DNA of 64,000 nucleotides, taken from NCBI RefSeq assembly GCF_040546595.1, contig NZ_JBEPOB010000001.1, positions 3,535,001 through 3,599,000 of the forward strand, read 5' to 3'. Below, piece after piece: positions 43,724-50,987 of this stretch (the stretch's first letter is position 1; each line of letters begins with the position of its first letter). The translations under genes and the position numbers were made by a program. This DNA comes from Bosea sp. OAE506. Its GTDB lineage: Bacteria; Pseudomonadota; Alphaproteobacteria; Rhizobiales; Beijerinckiaceae. The notes beneath the pieces were generated by a model. The model was not told the origin of the DNA. It did not search any database and was given only the letters and a program-made list of their open reading frames with translations.

Positions 43724-45264
43724 GCAAACAGCCCATGCAGGAACCAGCGCGGCGGCGCCTGCTCCGGCTCGTGGAAGCCGATGCGGAAGAGCCAGAAGCG
43801 GCGGCCTGCCGAGTCCTCGACGCGGTAATAGTCGCGCATCGGCTCGGACGAGCCGTCGCGCCACCATTCCGGCGCGATGCGTTCGGGACCCTCGGCACGG
43901 GCGACGTCATGGATAAGGCGGCGCCAGCGGAAGCGGATCGGCGGGCCGTCTGGCACCTCGGCGATCGCCTCCACCGGCTGGGGCGGCTCGAAGAGCTGGA
44001 GCGGTCGTGTCGGCGGCTCGTGGGGAATGGGCGCCAGCCAGGCGATGCCGGCCGGCGGCAGTGCGGCCGAGCGCGCCTTCGCCGCGCGCACGGGATGGTG
44101 GGTGTCCTGTGCCACGAAGCGCAGCACCCGGTCGCGGCCGAAGCGCACGACCAGCCGATCGACGAGATCGGCCACGGCCTCGTCCTCGACGGCGCGGCGG
44201 TCGAGGCTCGGCTGGGTTTCGCTCAGCGGCTCGCAGACCGGCACGGCAAGGCGCACCGCATCGAAGCCGAAGCCGGGATCGAGCGGGTCGGCCAGGCTCT
44301 CGACGCGCTCGCGCCAGAGCCGCAGGATGGCCTTGCCTTCCCGCGTGGGGCGCCCGGTCTCGATCACCAGCCGCCGCACCGCCCCGTCGCTGCGATGGAA
44401 GCCGATCTCGAAGACGCGCCCGCCCTCGCCGCGCTGCTCCAGCACCCGCGCGGCCTCCGCGATCAGCCGGGCGACGACCTCCTGCAGCCCGTCGAGATCG
44501 AGCATCGGCTCGGCGAAATGGCGCTCGACCAGGCAGGCCGGCGGCGGGCGCAGCGGCGTGAGCCGGGCATCCTCATGGCCGAGCGTGCGCCGCAGCCGCG
44601 TCACCAGATCCTCGCCGAAGCGGGCTGACAGCGCCTTGGAGGGGCGCTCCGCGAGATCGGCCAGCGTCCTCAGGCCCGCGCGGGTCAAGGCGAGCGCGGT
44701 CTCGGCAGGAAGCTCCAGCGCCGCGACCGGCAGCGGCCGCAGCCAGGCCTCGTCCTGCCCGGGCGGCACGATCCCGCCCCGGCCGAAGCGGGTCAGCGCA
44801 TGGGCCGCCTCGGGCGTGCCCGCGACGGCCGAGCGGAGCGCGAGGCCGCCGCGCTGCATCCAGCGGCCGATCGTCGCCAGCAATGCGCCCTCCCCACCGA
44901 AGAGATGGGCGCAGCCGGTGATGTCGAGCAGCAGGCCCAGGGGGCGATCGAGCGCGACCAGCGGGGTGAAGCGGTCGCAGAAGGCGGCGAGCCGCATCAG
45001 CAGGGCCTCGTCGGCCTCGGGCTCGGCCTCGATCGCGATCAGACCGGGAATGCGGGCCCGCGCGTCGGCCAGGGTCAGGTCCCGCGCCAGCCCCAGCGCC
45101 AGAGCCCGGTCGTCCCCCGCGACGAGGCGAAGCGCATTGCCGCGATGGGCGTAGACGACCAGCGGGGCGTCAGCCGGTGCGCCGGATGTCGGGACCCGGC
45201 CCTCCCGCCGCAGCCGGTCGGTCGGCAGGAAAGGGAACCACAGGGCGAGATAGCGGCGTGGCAT
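43720..45264 (-). CDS. imuB: Y-family polymerase-like protein ImuB
   Basis: A 514-aa ImuB-type protein. It begins PRRYLALWFPFLPTDRLRRE, has a Y-family palm/little-finger layout (LLLDITGCAHLFGGE, HALTRFGRGG, LADLAERPSKALSARFG), and ends with a DUF6504-type region (WWRDGSSEPMRDYYRVEDSAGRRFWLFRIG). ImuB lacks the polymerase catalytic acids and acts as a scaffold joining ImuA, DnaE2 and the clamp. ATG 45264 is chosen because it matches the usual N-terminus; it overlaps the imuA 3' end by 95 bp. No ribosome site is obvious, so coupling to imuA translation is likely. Confidence 0.9.
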   Translation of the reverse strand: MPRRYLALWFPFLPTDRLRREGRVPTSGAPADAPLVVYAHRGNALRLVAGDDRALALGLARDLTLADARARIPGLIAIEAEPEADEALLMRLAAFCDRFTPLVALDRPLGLLLDITGCAHLFGGEGALLATIGRWMQRGGLALRSAVAGTPEAAHALTRFGRGGIVPPGQDEAWLRPLPVAALELPAETALALTRAGLRTLADLAERPSKALSARFGEDLVTRLRRTLGHEDARLTPLRPPPACLVERHFAEPMLDLDGLQEVVARLIAEAARVLEQRGEGGRVFEIGFHRSDGAVRRLVIETGRPTREGKAILRLWRERVESLADPLDPGFGFDAVRLAVPVCEPLSETQPSLDRRAVEDEAVADLVDRLVVRFGRDRVLRFVAQDTHHPVRAAKARSAALPPAGIAWLAPIPHEPPTRPLQLFEPPQPVEAIAEVPDGPPIRFRWRRLIHDVARAEGPERIAPEWWRDGSSEPMRDYYRVEDSAGRRFWLFRIGFHEPEQAPPRWFLHGLFA

Positions 45265-46045
45265 CGGGGCTGGCTCTGGGCTGCAGGGTGATCTCGTCGC
45301 GGCCGGCAGCGGCCTGACGGTTTCGAACATCACTCTCCTGGAAAGATTGTCGGTCACGGCTCCACTCCACACGCCACTCGTACTCACCCAGCCCCCCGCG
45401 ATGCCGCAGCAATCTGAGGCTGAAGGCGGGGGCTCCCGGCGCATTCGCCTCCAGCGCCCGCGACGGCAGGGACGCGACCTGCCAGCGGGTCGAAGCCGCG
45501 CTCGGCTGCGGCGCCACGGCGGCGCGCAGCAGAAGTGTCGTCGCGCCCGAGCCTTCCGCCGCCAGGGCCAGGCGCCGGCTCGCGGTCAGGTCGAGGCGCC
45601 GCGGCTCGCCCCAGGGTTCGATCAGCACCGCCCCCAGCGCCGGGCAGCGGGCGGCCTCGGCGCCGGCGCGCAGCACGCCCTCGGCATCGCGCGCCCGCAC
45701 CAGCAGGACGCGGGAAGGATCGAGCCCGAGTTCGGTCAGCCCCGGCGGGTGCAGCCGGCCGGTCTCGGCATCGACGACATCCTGCCGCACCCAGAGGATC
45801 GGGCGCCCGGCGGCGGCCCGGATGGCGAGGCCGACGGCGAATCCAGTCGCCGCCGCGAGATCGGCCGTGGCGGGCGCATAGACCTCGTGCAAGGCCGCCC
45901 GGGCGATGCCGCCACCCAGCGCCGCATCAAGGGCGGGCGCGCCGAAACTCACCTGCCCCACCGCCGCAGGCGCGCCGCGCAGCGCCATCTCGGCGAGATG
46001 GCGGCGCAGATCGGTCAGGGAAGCGGGGTCCGGGCGGGGCTGCAT
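45170..46045 (-). CDS. imuA: ImuA-type mutasome protein (RecA/SulA-like)
   Basis: A 291-aa protein starting SLTDLRRHLAEMALRG with a RecA-like core (FGAPALDAALGGGIARAALHEVYAP, ATGFAVGLAIRAAAGRPILWVRQD, DPSRVLLVRARD). The C-terminal region is Pro/Arg-rich and its codons overlap imuB by 95 bp. It is the first gene of the SOS-regulated imuA-imuB-dnaE2 operon. A perfect LexA box lies 11 bp before its ATG. Confidence 0.9.
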   Translation of the reverse strand: MQPRPDPASLTDLRRHLAEMALRGAPAAVGQVSFGAPALDAALGGGIARAALHEVYAPATADLAAATGFAVGLAIRAAAGRPILWVRQDVVDAETGRLHPPGLTELGLDPSRVLLVRARDAEGVLRAGAEAARCPALGAVLIEPWGEPRRLDLTASRRLALAAEGSGATTLLLRAAVAPQPSAASTRWQVASLPSRALEANAPGAPAFSLRLLRHRGGLGEYEWRVEWSRDRQSFQESDVRNRQAAAGRDEITLQPRASPDATPLSRPVVPFPADRPAAAGGPGPDIRRTG

Positions 46046-46055
46046 GAGGGCTCAT

Positions 46056-46081
46056 GTTCTATATTTGTTCTTTTATAGAAC
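46056..46081 (-). promoter_or_regulatory. LexA (SOS) box of the imuA-imuB-dnaE2 operon
   Basis: GTTC-TATATTT-GTTC at 46056-46070 is an exact alphaproteobacterial SOS box (GTTC-N7-GTTC). A third module, GAAC at 46078-46081, makes an outer inverted repeat GTTCTATA...TATAGAAC. It sits 11 bp upstream of the imuA ATG, so LexA would block the promoter or the very start of the transcript. Confidence 0.92.
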
Positions 46082-46149
46082 GAGCCCTGGTGGAAAGGCG
46101 AGTCGAAGTTGACTCAAAGGGAAGCCAGGCAGCCGGCTGTACCCCGTGC

Positions 46150-46443
46150 CTAAAGTCGCACCCAGTCCAGGTGTCGCGCGCCATGCAGGATGCGCTCGAT
46201 GACGAGAGCGTCGTCGCGGATCGCATGGAAAATCAGATAGCGGCCGTGGACCGTGATCCGGACGCCCGCGCCATATTCTTCGCGCAGCGGATAGGCTTCC
46301 GGCTGATCGGCGATCCTAGTGCAATGGGCCCGCAATTCCGCGACGAAGGACAGGGCGCGCCGGGGACTGTCCGAGGCGATGAACAGCGCGATCTCTTCGA
46401 GATCCTTCTCCGCGGGCAGCGCGAAGCGGCAGGTCCGGGCCAC
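46150..46443 (-). CDS. parE: ParE/RelE-superfamily toxin
   Basis: A 97-aa type II toxin: FALPAEKDLEEIALFIASDSPRRAL, LRAHCTRIADQPEAYPLREEYGAGVRITVHGRYLIFH, and VIERILHGARHLDWVRL. The GRYLIFHAI and RILHGARHL motifs are typical ParE, whose members poison DNA gyrase. It begins directly after the parD stop. It is not clearly mobile, but it sits in the accessory-rich stretch between imuA and the binding-protein pseudogene. Confidence 0.9.
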   Translation of the reverse strand: MARTCRFALPAEKDLEEIALFIASDSPRRALSFVAELRAHCTRIADQPEAYPLREEYGAGVRITVHGRYLIFHAIRDDALVIERILHGARHLDWVRL

Positions 46444-46695
46444 CTACTCGACCATCGCCTTCAACCGGGCTTCGAGCCGATCGAACACCGCATCGGCAGA
46501 GTTGGTCGCTGCGCTCTCCCGGCTTTCGGCAATGGACCGACGAATATCCTCGACCGAAAGCTGGCGCGCCTGCTCCTGGTCATGGCGGATGAGGTCGCGC
46601 ACGTAATCGCTCGCGCTGGCATAGTGACCGTCGTCGATGCGGCGCTGGACCCAGTCCCGCATCGGGTCAGGCAGAGAAATATTCATCGATGCCAT
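46444..46695 (-). CDS. parD: ParD-family antitoxin
   Basis: An 83-aa antitoxin with the N-terminal ribbon-helix-helix MNISLPDPMRDWVQRRIDDGHYASASDYVRDLIR and a C-terminal toxin-binding helix (DAVFDRLEARLKAMVE). ATG 46695 is 7 bp after a GGAGG site; an adjacent in-frame ATG at 46698 is possible. ParD neutralises ParE and represses the operon. Confidence 0.9.
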   Translation of the reverse strand: MASMNISLPDPMRDWVQRRIDDGHYASASDYVRDLIRHDQEQARQLSVEDIRRSIAESRESAATNSADAVFDRLEARLKAMVE

Positions 46696-46727
46696 CATCC
46701 GTCCTCCACGGACGACAATGGCATCAA

Positions 46728-46744
46728 ATGGCAACAACTGCCAT
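46728..46744. promoter_or_regulatory. Inverted repeat upstream of parD, probable ParD operator
   Basis: ATGGCA-ACAAC-TGCCAT is a perfect 6-bp-arm inverted repeat, with a further ATGGCA half-site at 46718-46723. It lies 33 bp upstream of the parD start, as expected for ribbon-helix-helix autoregulation. Confidence 0.55.
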
Positions 46745-46749
46745 CCTCA

Positions 46750-46790
46750 AAGAGGACACCGGATCGGCAGGGCAACCCGGTGTCCTGTCC
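46750..46790 (-). terminator. Hairpin after the NMT1-type binding-protein pseudogene
   Basis: AGGACACCGG at 46753-46762 pairs with CCGGTGTCCT at 46777-46786 around a 14-nt loop. On the minus strand it follows the stop of the gene at 46797, but only CTTTG follows it, so termination would be weak. Confidence 0.45.
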
Positions 46791-46796
46791 GTGCGA

Positions 46797-47838
46797 TCAA
46801 TTCGCCGTGTAGACCAGCTCGCGCTCGGCCTTGGGCGGCAGGAAGGCGCGGGAGAAGATCTCCTCGGGCTTGGGCGTGCGGGGCAGCTGATAGCCCTCGG
46901 CGATGATGCCGATGGCGCTGGCCATGCGGGCGTCCTTGGTGTCGCCGACGCCGATCTCCTTCATCTCCGGCGAGACGATCAGCTCGCTGAAGGAGTATTG
47001 CAGGCGCTTCTTCTCGATCGCCTCGTTGACGAGGGCGTCATAGGCCATCACCGCCTTCATGCCGACGGCCTGGTCCTTAGCTATCTCGAGCATCGCCTTG
47101 TTGGTGGCGCGCACGAGGCCGGCGACGGCCTTGGGATTCTCCTTGATCAGCTTCTGCGAGACCATCAGCCCGTTGGAATAGAGATCGAGCCCGAAATCAC
47201 CGAAGGTGAGCCAGTTGAAGTCCTTCTCCGGGTCCTGACGGTTGAGCAGCAGGTTGAAATAGCTGGTGATGTTGAACACCAGCGCGCCGTCGATGTCGCC
47301 CTTGATCAGCAGCGGCTCCTGCAGGTTGGGCGCCATGCTGGTGAGCTTGATCTTGCCCATGTCGAGCCCGTTCTTGCGGGCGAAGACCTCGAGCAGGCGG
47401 GTCGTCGGCGTGCCGGGGGCCCCGCCCAGCGTCCTGCCTTCGAGATCCTTCGGTTTGGTGATGCCGGTCGCCTTCTTGCTGGAGATCGCGAAGGGCGGGG
47501 CGGTTCCAGATCATGTAGACCATGACCGGGTTCTCGCCCGGCTTGGTCGCGGCGTTCTGGATGATGGCGTTGACGTCGCCGAAGCCGGCGTCATAGGCGC
47601 CGCCCATGATGCGGGTGACAGTCGCGCCCGAGCCCTCGCCCTGGTCGATGACGACGTTGAGCCCCTCGGCCTTGTAGTAGCCCTTGTCGCGAGCGACGAA
47701 GAAGGCGGCGTCCGAGCCCTGCGTCTTCCAGCCCAGGGTGAACTTGATCGTGGTCTCCTGCGCCTGGACGGCGCCGGTGAAGGCCAACCCGGCCATGGCC
47801 AGGCCGGCAGCGGCACCGAGGCAGAGTCTTTTCAGCAT
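46797..47838 (-). pseudogene. NMT1/THI5-type ABC transporter substrate-binding protein with a frameshift
   Basis: The N-terminal part starts MLKRLCLGAAAGLAMAGLAF (signal peptide) and continues FTLGWKTQGSDAAFFVARDKGYYKAEGLNV, SGATVTRIMGGAYDAGFGDV and VMVYMIWNR. The frame then shifts and resumes at PFAISSKKATGITKPKDLEG, ending PPKAERELVYTAN. The break lies in the GGGG run at 47497-47500; removing one base restores a full-length (about 346 aa) protein. Family members bind pyrimidine precursors, nitrate, taurine or aromatics. No permease or ATPase is adjacent. An AAGGGGAA site precedes the start. It may be a true pseudogene or an error. Confidence 0.8.
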
Positions 47839-48174
47839 CTTGTTCCCCTTTTCCTGAGACGATGATTCAAGCATTCCGGCACCGGTCCTGCATTGGCTCC
47901 CCCGCCGATCCCGACGGCGACCTGCGACGGCTCGGTCGCCCGCACCGGCAGAGCGTCGGGCGGCTGCGGACGCCACAGCCGGCAGAGCCGACTCCTGCGA
48001 CTGCATGCCTCTCCTGTGAAAAGTGCATGCAATAGCGATGCCATGCCCACCTCGTCCCGCGCCGCCCTCGCCCTTGCCTCCTTCGCCATGGCGCCAACCC
48101 GCGATTGCAGGCGCAGATTGCGGCCACACCGGCCTCGGGGCTAAGACTAAGGCTCCCGCATTCGGATTTCGGTG
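47839..48174. other. 336-bp divergent intergenic region
   Basis: It separates the minus-strand binding-protein gene from the plus-strand FadR-type regulator. It contains TGCATGC at 48002-48008 and AAAGTGCATGCA at 48020-48031. The second matches a site before the 49020 hydrolase. No ORF or RNA gene was recognised; the open frames across it are antisense or compositional. Confidence 0.6.
48020..48031. promoter_or_regulatory. AAAGTGCATGCA motif, candidate FadR-type operator (copy 1)
   Basis: The core TGCATGCA is a perfect 8-bp palindrome. It lies in the gap between the binding-protein pseudogene and the FadR/FCD regulator. A near-identical copy stands at 48972-48983 before the regulator's downstream neighbour. 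Confidence 0.55.
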
Positions 48175-48912
48175 ATGACGCGCGAGGACAACCGCAGCCG
48201 CCCTGCGACCGACCGGGTCGGAACGATCTGCCGCGCGCTGCGCCGCGCCATCATCGAGCAGGCGCTGGAGCCCGGGGCCAAGCTGCCAGAGGACGCGCTC
48301 GGCGAGCGCTTCGGCGTCAGCCGCACGATCGCGCGCCATGCGCTGGGCCAGCTCGCCGCCGAGGGGCTGGTCGAGCTGCGCCGCAACCGCATCGCCGTGG
48401 TGGCGACGCCGAGCTGGCAGGAGGCGCGCGACGCCTTCGACATCCGCATCGAACTCGAGCGGCTGGTCGTGCGGCAACTGGCGGGGCGGCTGACCAAGGC
48501 GCAGATCGCCGAGCTCCATGCCCATGTCGATGCCGAGGACGAGGCGCGCAACGGCCCCGACGCGATCTCGATCCGGCTCGCGACCGAGTTCCACATCCTG
48601 CTCGCCAGCATGACGGAGAGCCCGATCCTGATCCGCTATGTCAGCGAGATCGCCTATCGCTGCTGCCTGACGCTGTCGCTGTTCAGCCGCCCGCATTCCT
48701 CCGAATGCGCCATTAACGAGCACCGTCTGCTGATCGACGCGCTCGCCAAGGGCGATGCGGACGCCGTGATGTCGCTGATGCACCACCATCTCGATTCGGT
48801 GGCGAGCCGCGCCCTGGTCGCCCAGACGCGGCCGCGCGGGCGCGACATCATGGATATCCTGGCGCCCTATGCCGAGCCGCCGCGGGCAGCGCGCATCAAG
48901 GCCGCCGGCTGA
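48175..48912 (+). CDS. GntR/FadR-family (FCD domain) transcriptional regulator
   Basis: A 245-aa regulator. The N-terminal wHTH is ALRRAIIEQALEPGAKLPEDALGERFGVSRTIARHAL with LVELRRNRIAVV. A C-terminal all-alpha FCD domain holds metal-ligand-type residues (IRLATEFHILLA, EHRLLIDAL, MHHHLDS). ATG 48175 is one codon after a GTG. Divergent to a binding-protein gene and 107 bp upstream of a deaminase-like hydrolase, it probably controls both through the AAAGTGCATRCA motif. The effector is unknown. Confidence 0.85.
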   Translation: MTREDNRSRPATDRVGTICRALRRAIIEQALEPGAKLPEDALGERFGVSRTIARHALGQLAAEGLVELRRNRIAVVATPSWQEARDAFDIRIELERLVVRQLAGRLTKAQIAELHAHVDAEDEARNGPDAISIRLATEFHILLASMTESPILIRYVSEIAYRCCLTLSLFSRPHSSECAINEHRLLIDALAKGDADAVMSLMHHHLDSVASRALVAQTRPRGRDIMDILAPYAEPPRAARIKAAG

Positions 48913-48971
48913 CGCCCTTCCACCCCGCCCTTCGACGAGTGCGCGGCCTTCACAGGCGGCAGCCGGCATGT

Positions 48972-48983
48972 AAAGTGCATACA
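48972..48983. promoter_or_regulatory. AAAGTGCATACA motif, candidate FadR-type operator (copy 2)
   Basis: Differs at one position from the copy at 48020. It lies 36 bp before the GTG of the cytosine-deaminase-like gene. Confidence 0.55.
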
Positions 48984-49019
48984 GTTTAGCCGCCGACTTT
49001 CCTTCTGCCGAACAGCTCC

Positions 49020-50297
49020 GTGCCGATGCCCGACGACAGCGCCATCGACCTCATCTTCCGGCAGGCGACCCTTCCCGGTGAGGCAAGGCCCGTCGATATC
49101 GGTGTCCGGCGGGGGCGCTTTGCCGCCATCGCGCCGGTCATCGTGGCGGATGCCCCCGAGGTGGTGCTGGGCGGGCGCGCCGTGCTGCCGGGCTTCGTCG
49201 ACAGCCATGTCCATCTCGACAAGGCCTGCCTGCTCGGGCGCTGCGGCCATCTGCAGGGTGGGCTCAAGGCGGCGATCGCCGCCGTCTCGGCGATGAAGCG
49301 CGATTTCACCACGCCTGATGTTTATGAGCGCGGCGCCCAGGTTCTGGAGCGCGCGATCGCCAAGGGCACGACGCGCATGCGCAGCCATGTCGAGGTCGAT
49401 CCGCGCGTGGGCCTGCGCAGCTTCGAGGCGCTGAAGGCACTGAAGCGCGATTATGCCTGGGCGATCGACCTGTCGCTGTGCGTCTTTCCGCAGGAGGGGC
49501 TGACCAACGATCCGGGCACCGAGGAGCTGCTGATCCGGGCCCTGCAGGACGGGGCGGACGCGCTCGGCGGCTGTCCCTATACCGATACCGACCCGCACGC
49601 GCAGATCGCCCGGCTGTTTGCGCTGGCGACGCGCTTCGACGTCGATCTCGACTTCCATCTGGATTTCGATCTCGATGGGAGCTGGATGCATCTCGACGAG
49701 GTCTGCCGCCAGACGACGGCCTATGGCTATGGCGGGCGCGTCGCGATCGGCCATGTCACCAAGCTGTCCTCGCTGCCGCCCGAGGCCTTCGCGCGAGCCG
49801 CCGAGCGGCTGGCGGACGCGGGTGTCGCAGTGACGGTGCTCCCCGCAACCGACGTCTATCTGCTCGGCCGGGAGGCGACCCATGACGTGCCGCGCGGCCT
49901 GACGCCGGCGCACCGGCTGCTGGCGCAAGGGGTCACCTGCTCGGTGGCGACGAACAATGTCCTGAACCCTTTCACGCCCTTCGGCGATGCCTCGCTGCTG
50001 CGGATGGCGAATTTCTACGCCAATGTCGCGCAGGTTGGCCCGGAAGGGTTCGATGCCTGCATCGACCTCGTGACGGCGCTGCCGGCGCGGCTGATGAACC
50101 TGAGGGATTACGGCATCGCCATCGGCAACCCGGCCGATCTCGTCGTGCTCGACGCTCCGACGCAAGCCGAGGCGCTGGCGGGGCTGGCCGAGCCGATCAT
50201 GGGCTTCAAGAACGGCCGGCAGAGTTTTTCGCGGCCGGCGGCGCAGCTGCACGCGCCGAGCCAGCCGCGTGCCGCGTTGCGCGCCGTCGCGGGCTGA
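49020..50297 (+). CDS. Cytosine-deaminase-like amidohydrolase
   Basis: A 425-aa metal-dependent hydrolase of the cytosine deaminase branch. It shows PGFVDSHVHLDKACLLGR near residue 60 (first His pair), RSHVEVDP around 120, DLDFHLDFDLDG around 215, GHVTKLSSLP and a late Asn/Asp pair in ATNNVLNPF. The CD family deaminates or hydrolyses cytosine, isoguanine or related cyclic amides. It may start at GTG 49020 or ATG 49026; neither has a strong ribosome site. Regulation by the upstream FadR-type protein through 48972 is likely. Substrate not known. Confidence 0.78.
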   Translation: MPMPDDSAIDLIFRQATLPGEARPVDIGVRRGRFAAIAPVIVADAPEVVLGGRAVLPGFVDSHVHLDKACLLGRCGHLQGGLKAAIAAVSAMKRDFTTPDVYERGAQVLERAIAKGTTRMRSHVEVDPRVGLRSFEALKALKRDYAWAIDLSLCVFPQEGLTNDPGTEELLIRALQDGADALGGCPYTDTDPHAQIARLFALATRFDVDLDFHLDFDLDGSWMHLDEVCRQTTAYGYGGRVAIGHVTKLSSLPPEAFARAAERLADAGVAVTVLPATDVYLLGREATHDVPRGLTPAHRLLAQGVTCSVATNNVLNPFTPFGDASLLRMANFYANVAQVGPEGFDACIDLVTALPARLMNLRDYGIAIGNPADLVVLDAPTQAEALAGLAEPIMGFKNGRQSFSRPAAQLHAPSQPRAALRAVAG

Positions 50298-50309
50298 GGC
50301 GACGCTCGG

Positions 50310-50726
50310 CTAGCGGGCGACCACGCCCCGTCCGCGACCACGGCAGGAACAGGGCTGGCCGAGCAGAGCCGTGCGCCCCAGCCGGCAGGTCGTGCGCGGC
50401 GTCTCGCAGAACCGACCGACGGCCTGGGCGCGCGGGCGGCTCCCGAGACCATAGCCACTCGCGCCCGAAGACGGGGGCCTTCCATAATCGATCGGCGGCC
50501 CGGCGCCCGGGATCCCGCCACCCGGCGCACGCAGGCGCAGATCCGGCACCGAATCCGACAGCGAGGGCGGCCCCAGCCCCTGACGCGGACCACCCGGCAC
50601 GAGCGGCCCGGTACCGGGCGTTCCGACGCCCTGCGCCAGACCGAGTGTGGGGCCGATCAGCATCGTCATCAGCCCGATCACGGGCAGGCCAAGTCGTGTC
50701 CGGTGCGACGGGAGCCAAAACGTCAT
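50310..50726 (-). CDS. Small secreted Gly/Pro-rich hypothetical protein
   Basis: A 138-aa protein with an N-terminal hydrophobic segment likely cut near TLGLAQ. The middle is Gly/Pro-rich (GTGPLVPGGPRQGLGPPS). Four cysteines in the C-terminus (FCETPRTTCRLGRT and QPCSCRGRGR) could form disulphides. Its ATG overlaps the stop of the 50926 gene by one base (ATGA), so they form a unit. Function unknown. Confidence 0.55.
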   Translation of the reverse strand: MTFWLPSHRTRLGLPVIGLMTMLIGPTLGLAQGVGTPGTGPLVPGGPRQGLGPPSLSDSVPDLRLRAPGGGIPGAGPPIDYGRPPSSGASGYGLGSRPRAQAVGRFCETPRTTCRLGRTALLGQPCSCRGRGRGVVAR

Positions 50727-50926
50727 CAGAGGGTTCCGCTGTCACGAGCAGGTGGCGCAGGGTCGGGATTGGCCTGCGCCGCGTTCTCCTCTTCCCAGGC
50801 GGTCGTCAGCTCGACGAGCGTCGTCAGCTCCGTCTCGGCTCCAGGCGTGCCTTCCGGCAACTGCCCCAGCTCCTGGATGCGGCGGATGGCGGCCTCGTAT
50901 TCGGCACGGCTGCTGATCGTCATCAT
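50726..50926 (-). CDS. Short HigA-antitoxin-like N-terminal domain protein
   Basis: A 66-aa protein: MMTISSRAEYEAAIRRIQ followed by GTPGAETELTTLVELTTAWEEEN. This resembles the helical segment that precedes the helix-turn-helix in HigA/HipB-type antitoxins, but no HTH follows. A strong AGGAAAGGGGA ribosome site precedes the paired ATGs. No toxin gene is adjacent; the coupled downstream gene is secreted. Function not assigned. Confidence 0.55.
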   Translation of the reverse strand: MMTISSRAEYEAAIRRIQELGQLPEGTPGAETELTTLVELTTAWEEENAAQANPDPAPPARDSGTL

Positions 50927-50987
50927 GATCCCCTTTCCTGTGGAACGGGTCGGGGACGGCCCTGTTCCGCGGATCGAGTCCGATCGC

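Noticed and set aside
41675..43828. A 717-codon open frame antisense to dnaE2
   Set aside because: A high-GC shadow of dnaE2; no start context or family.
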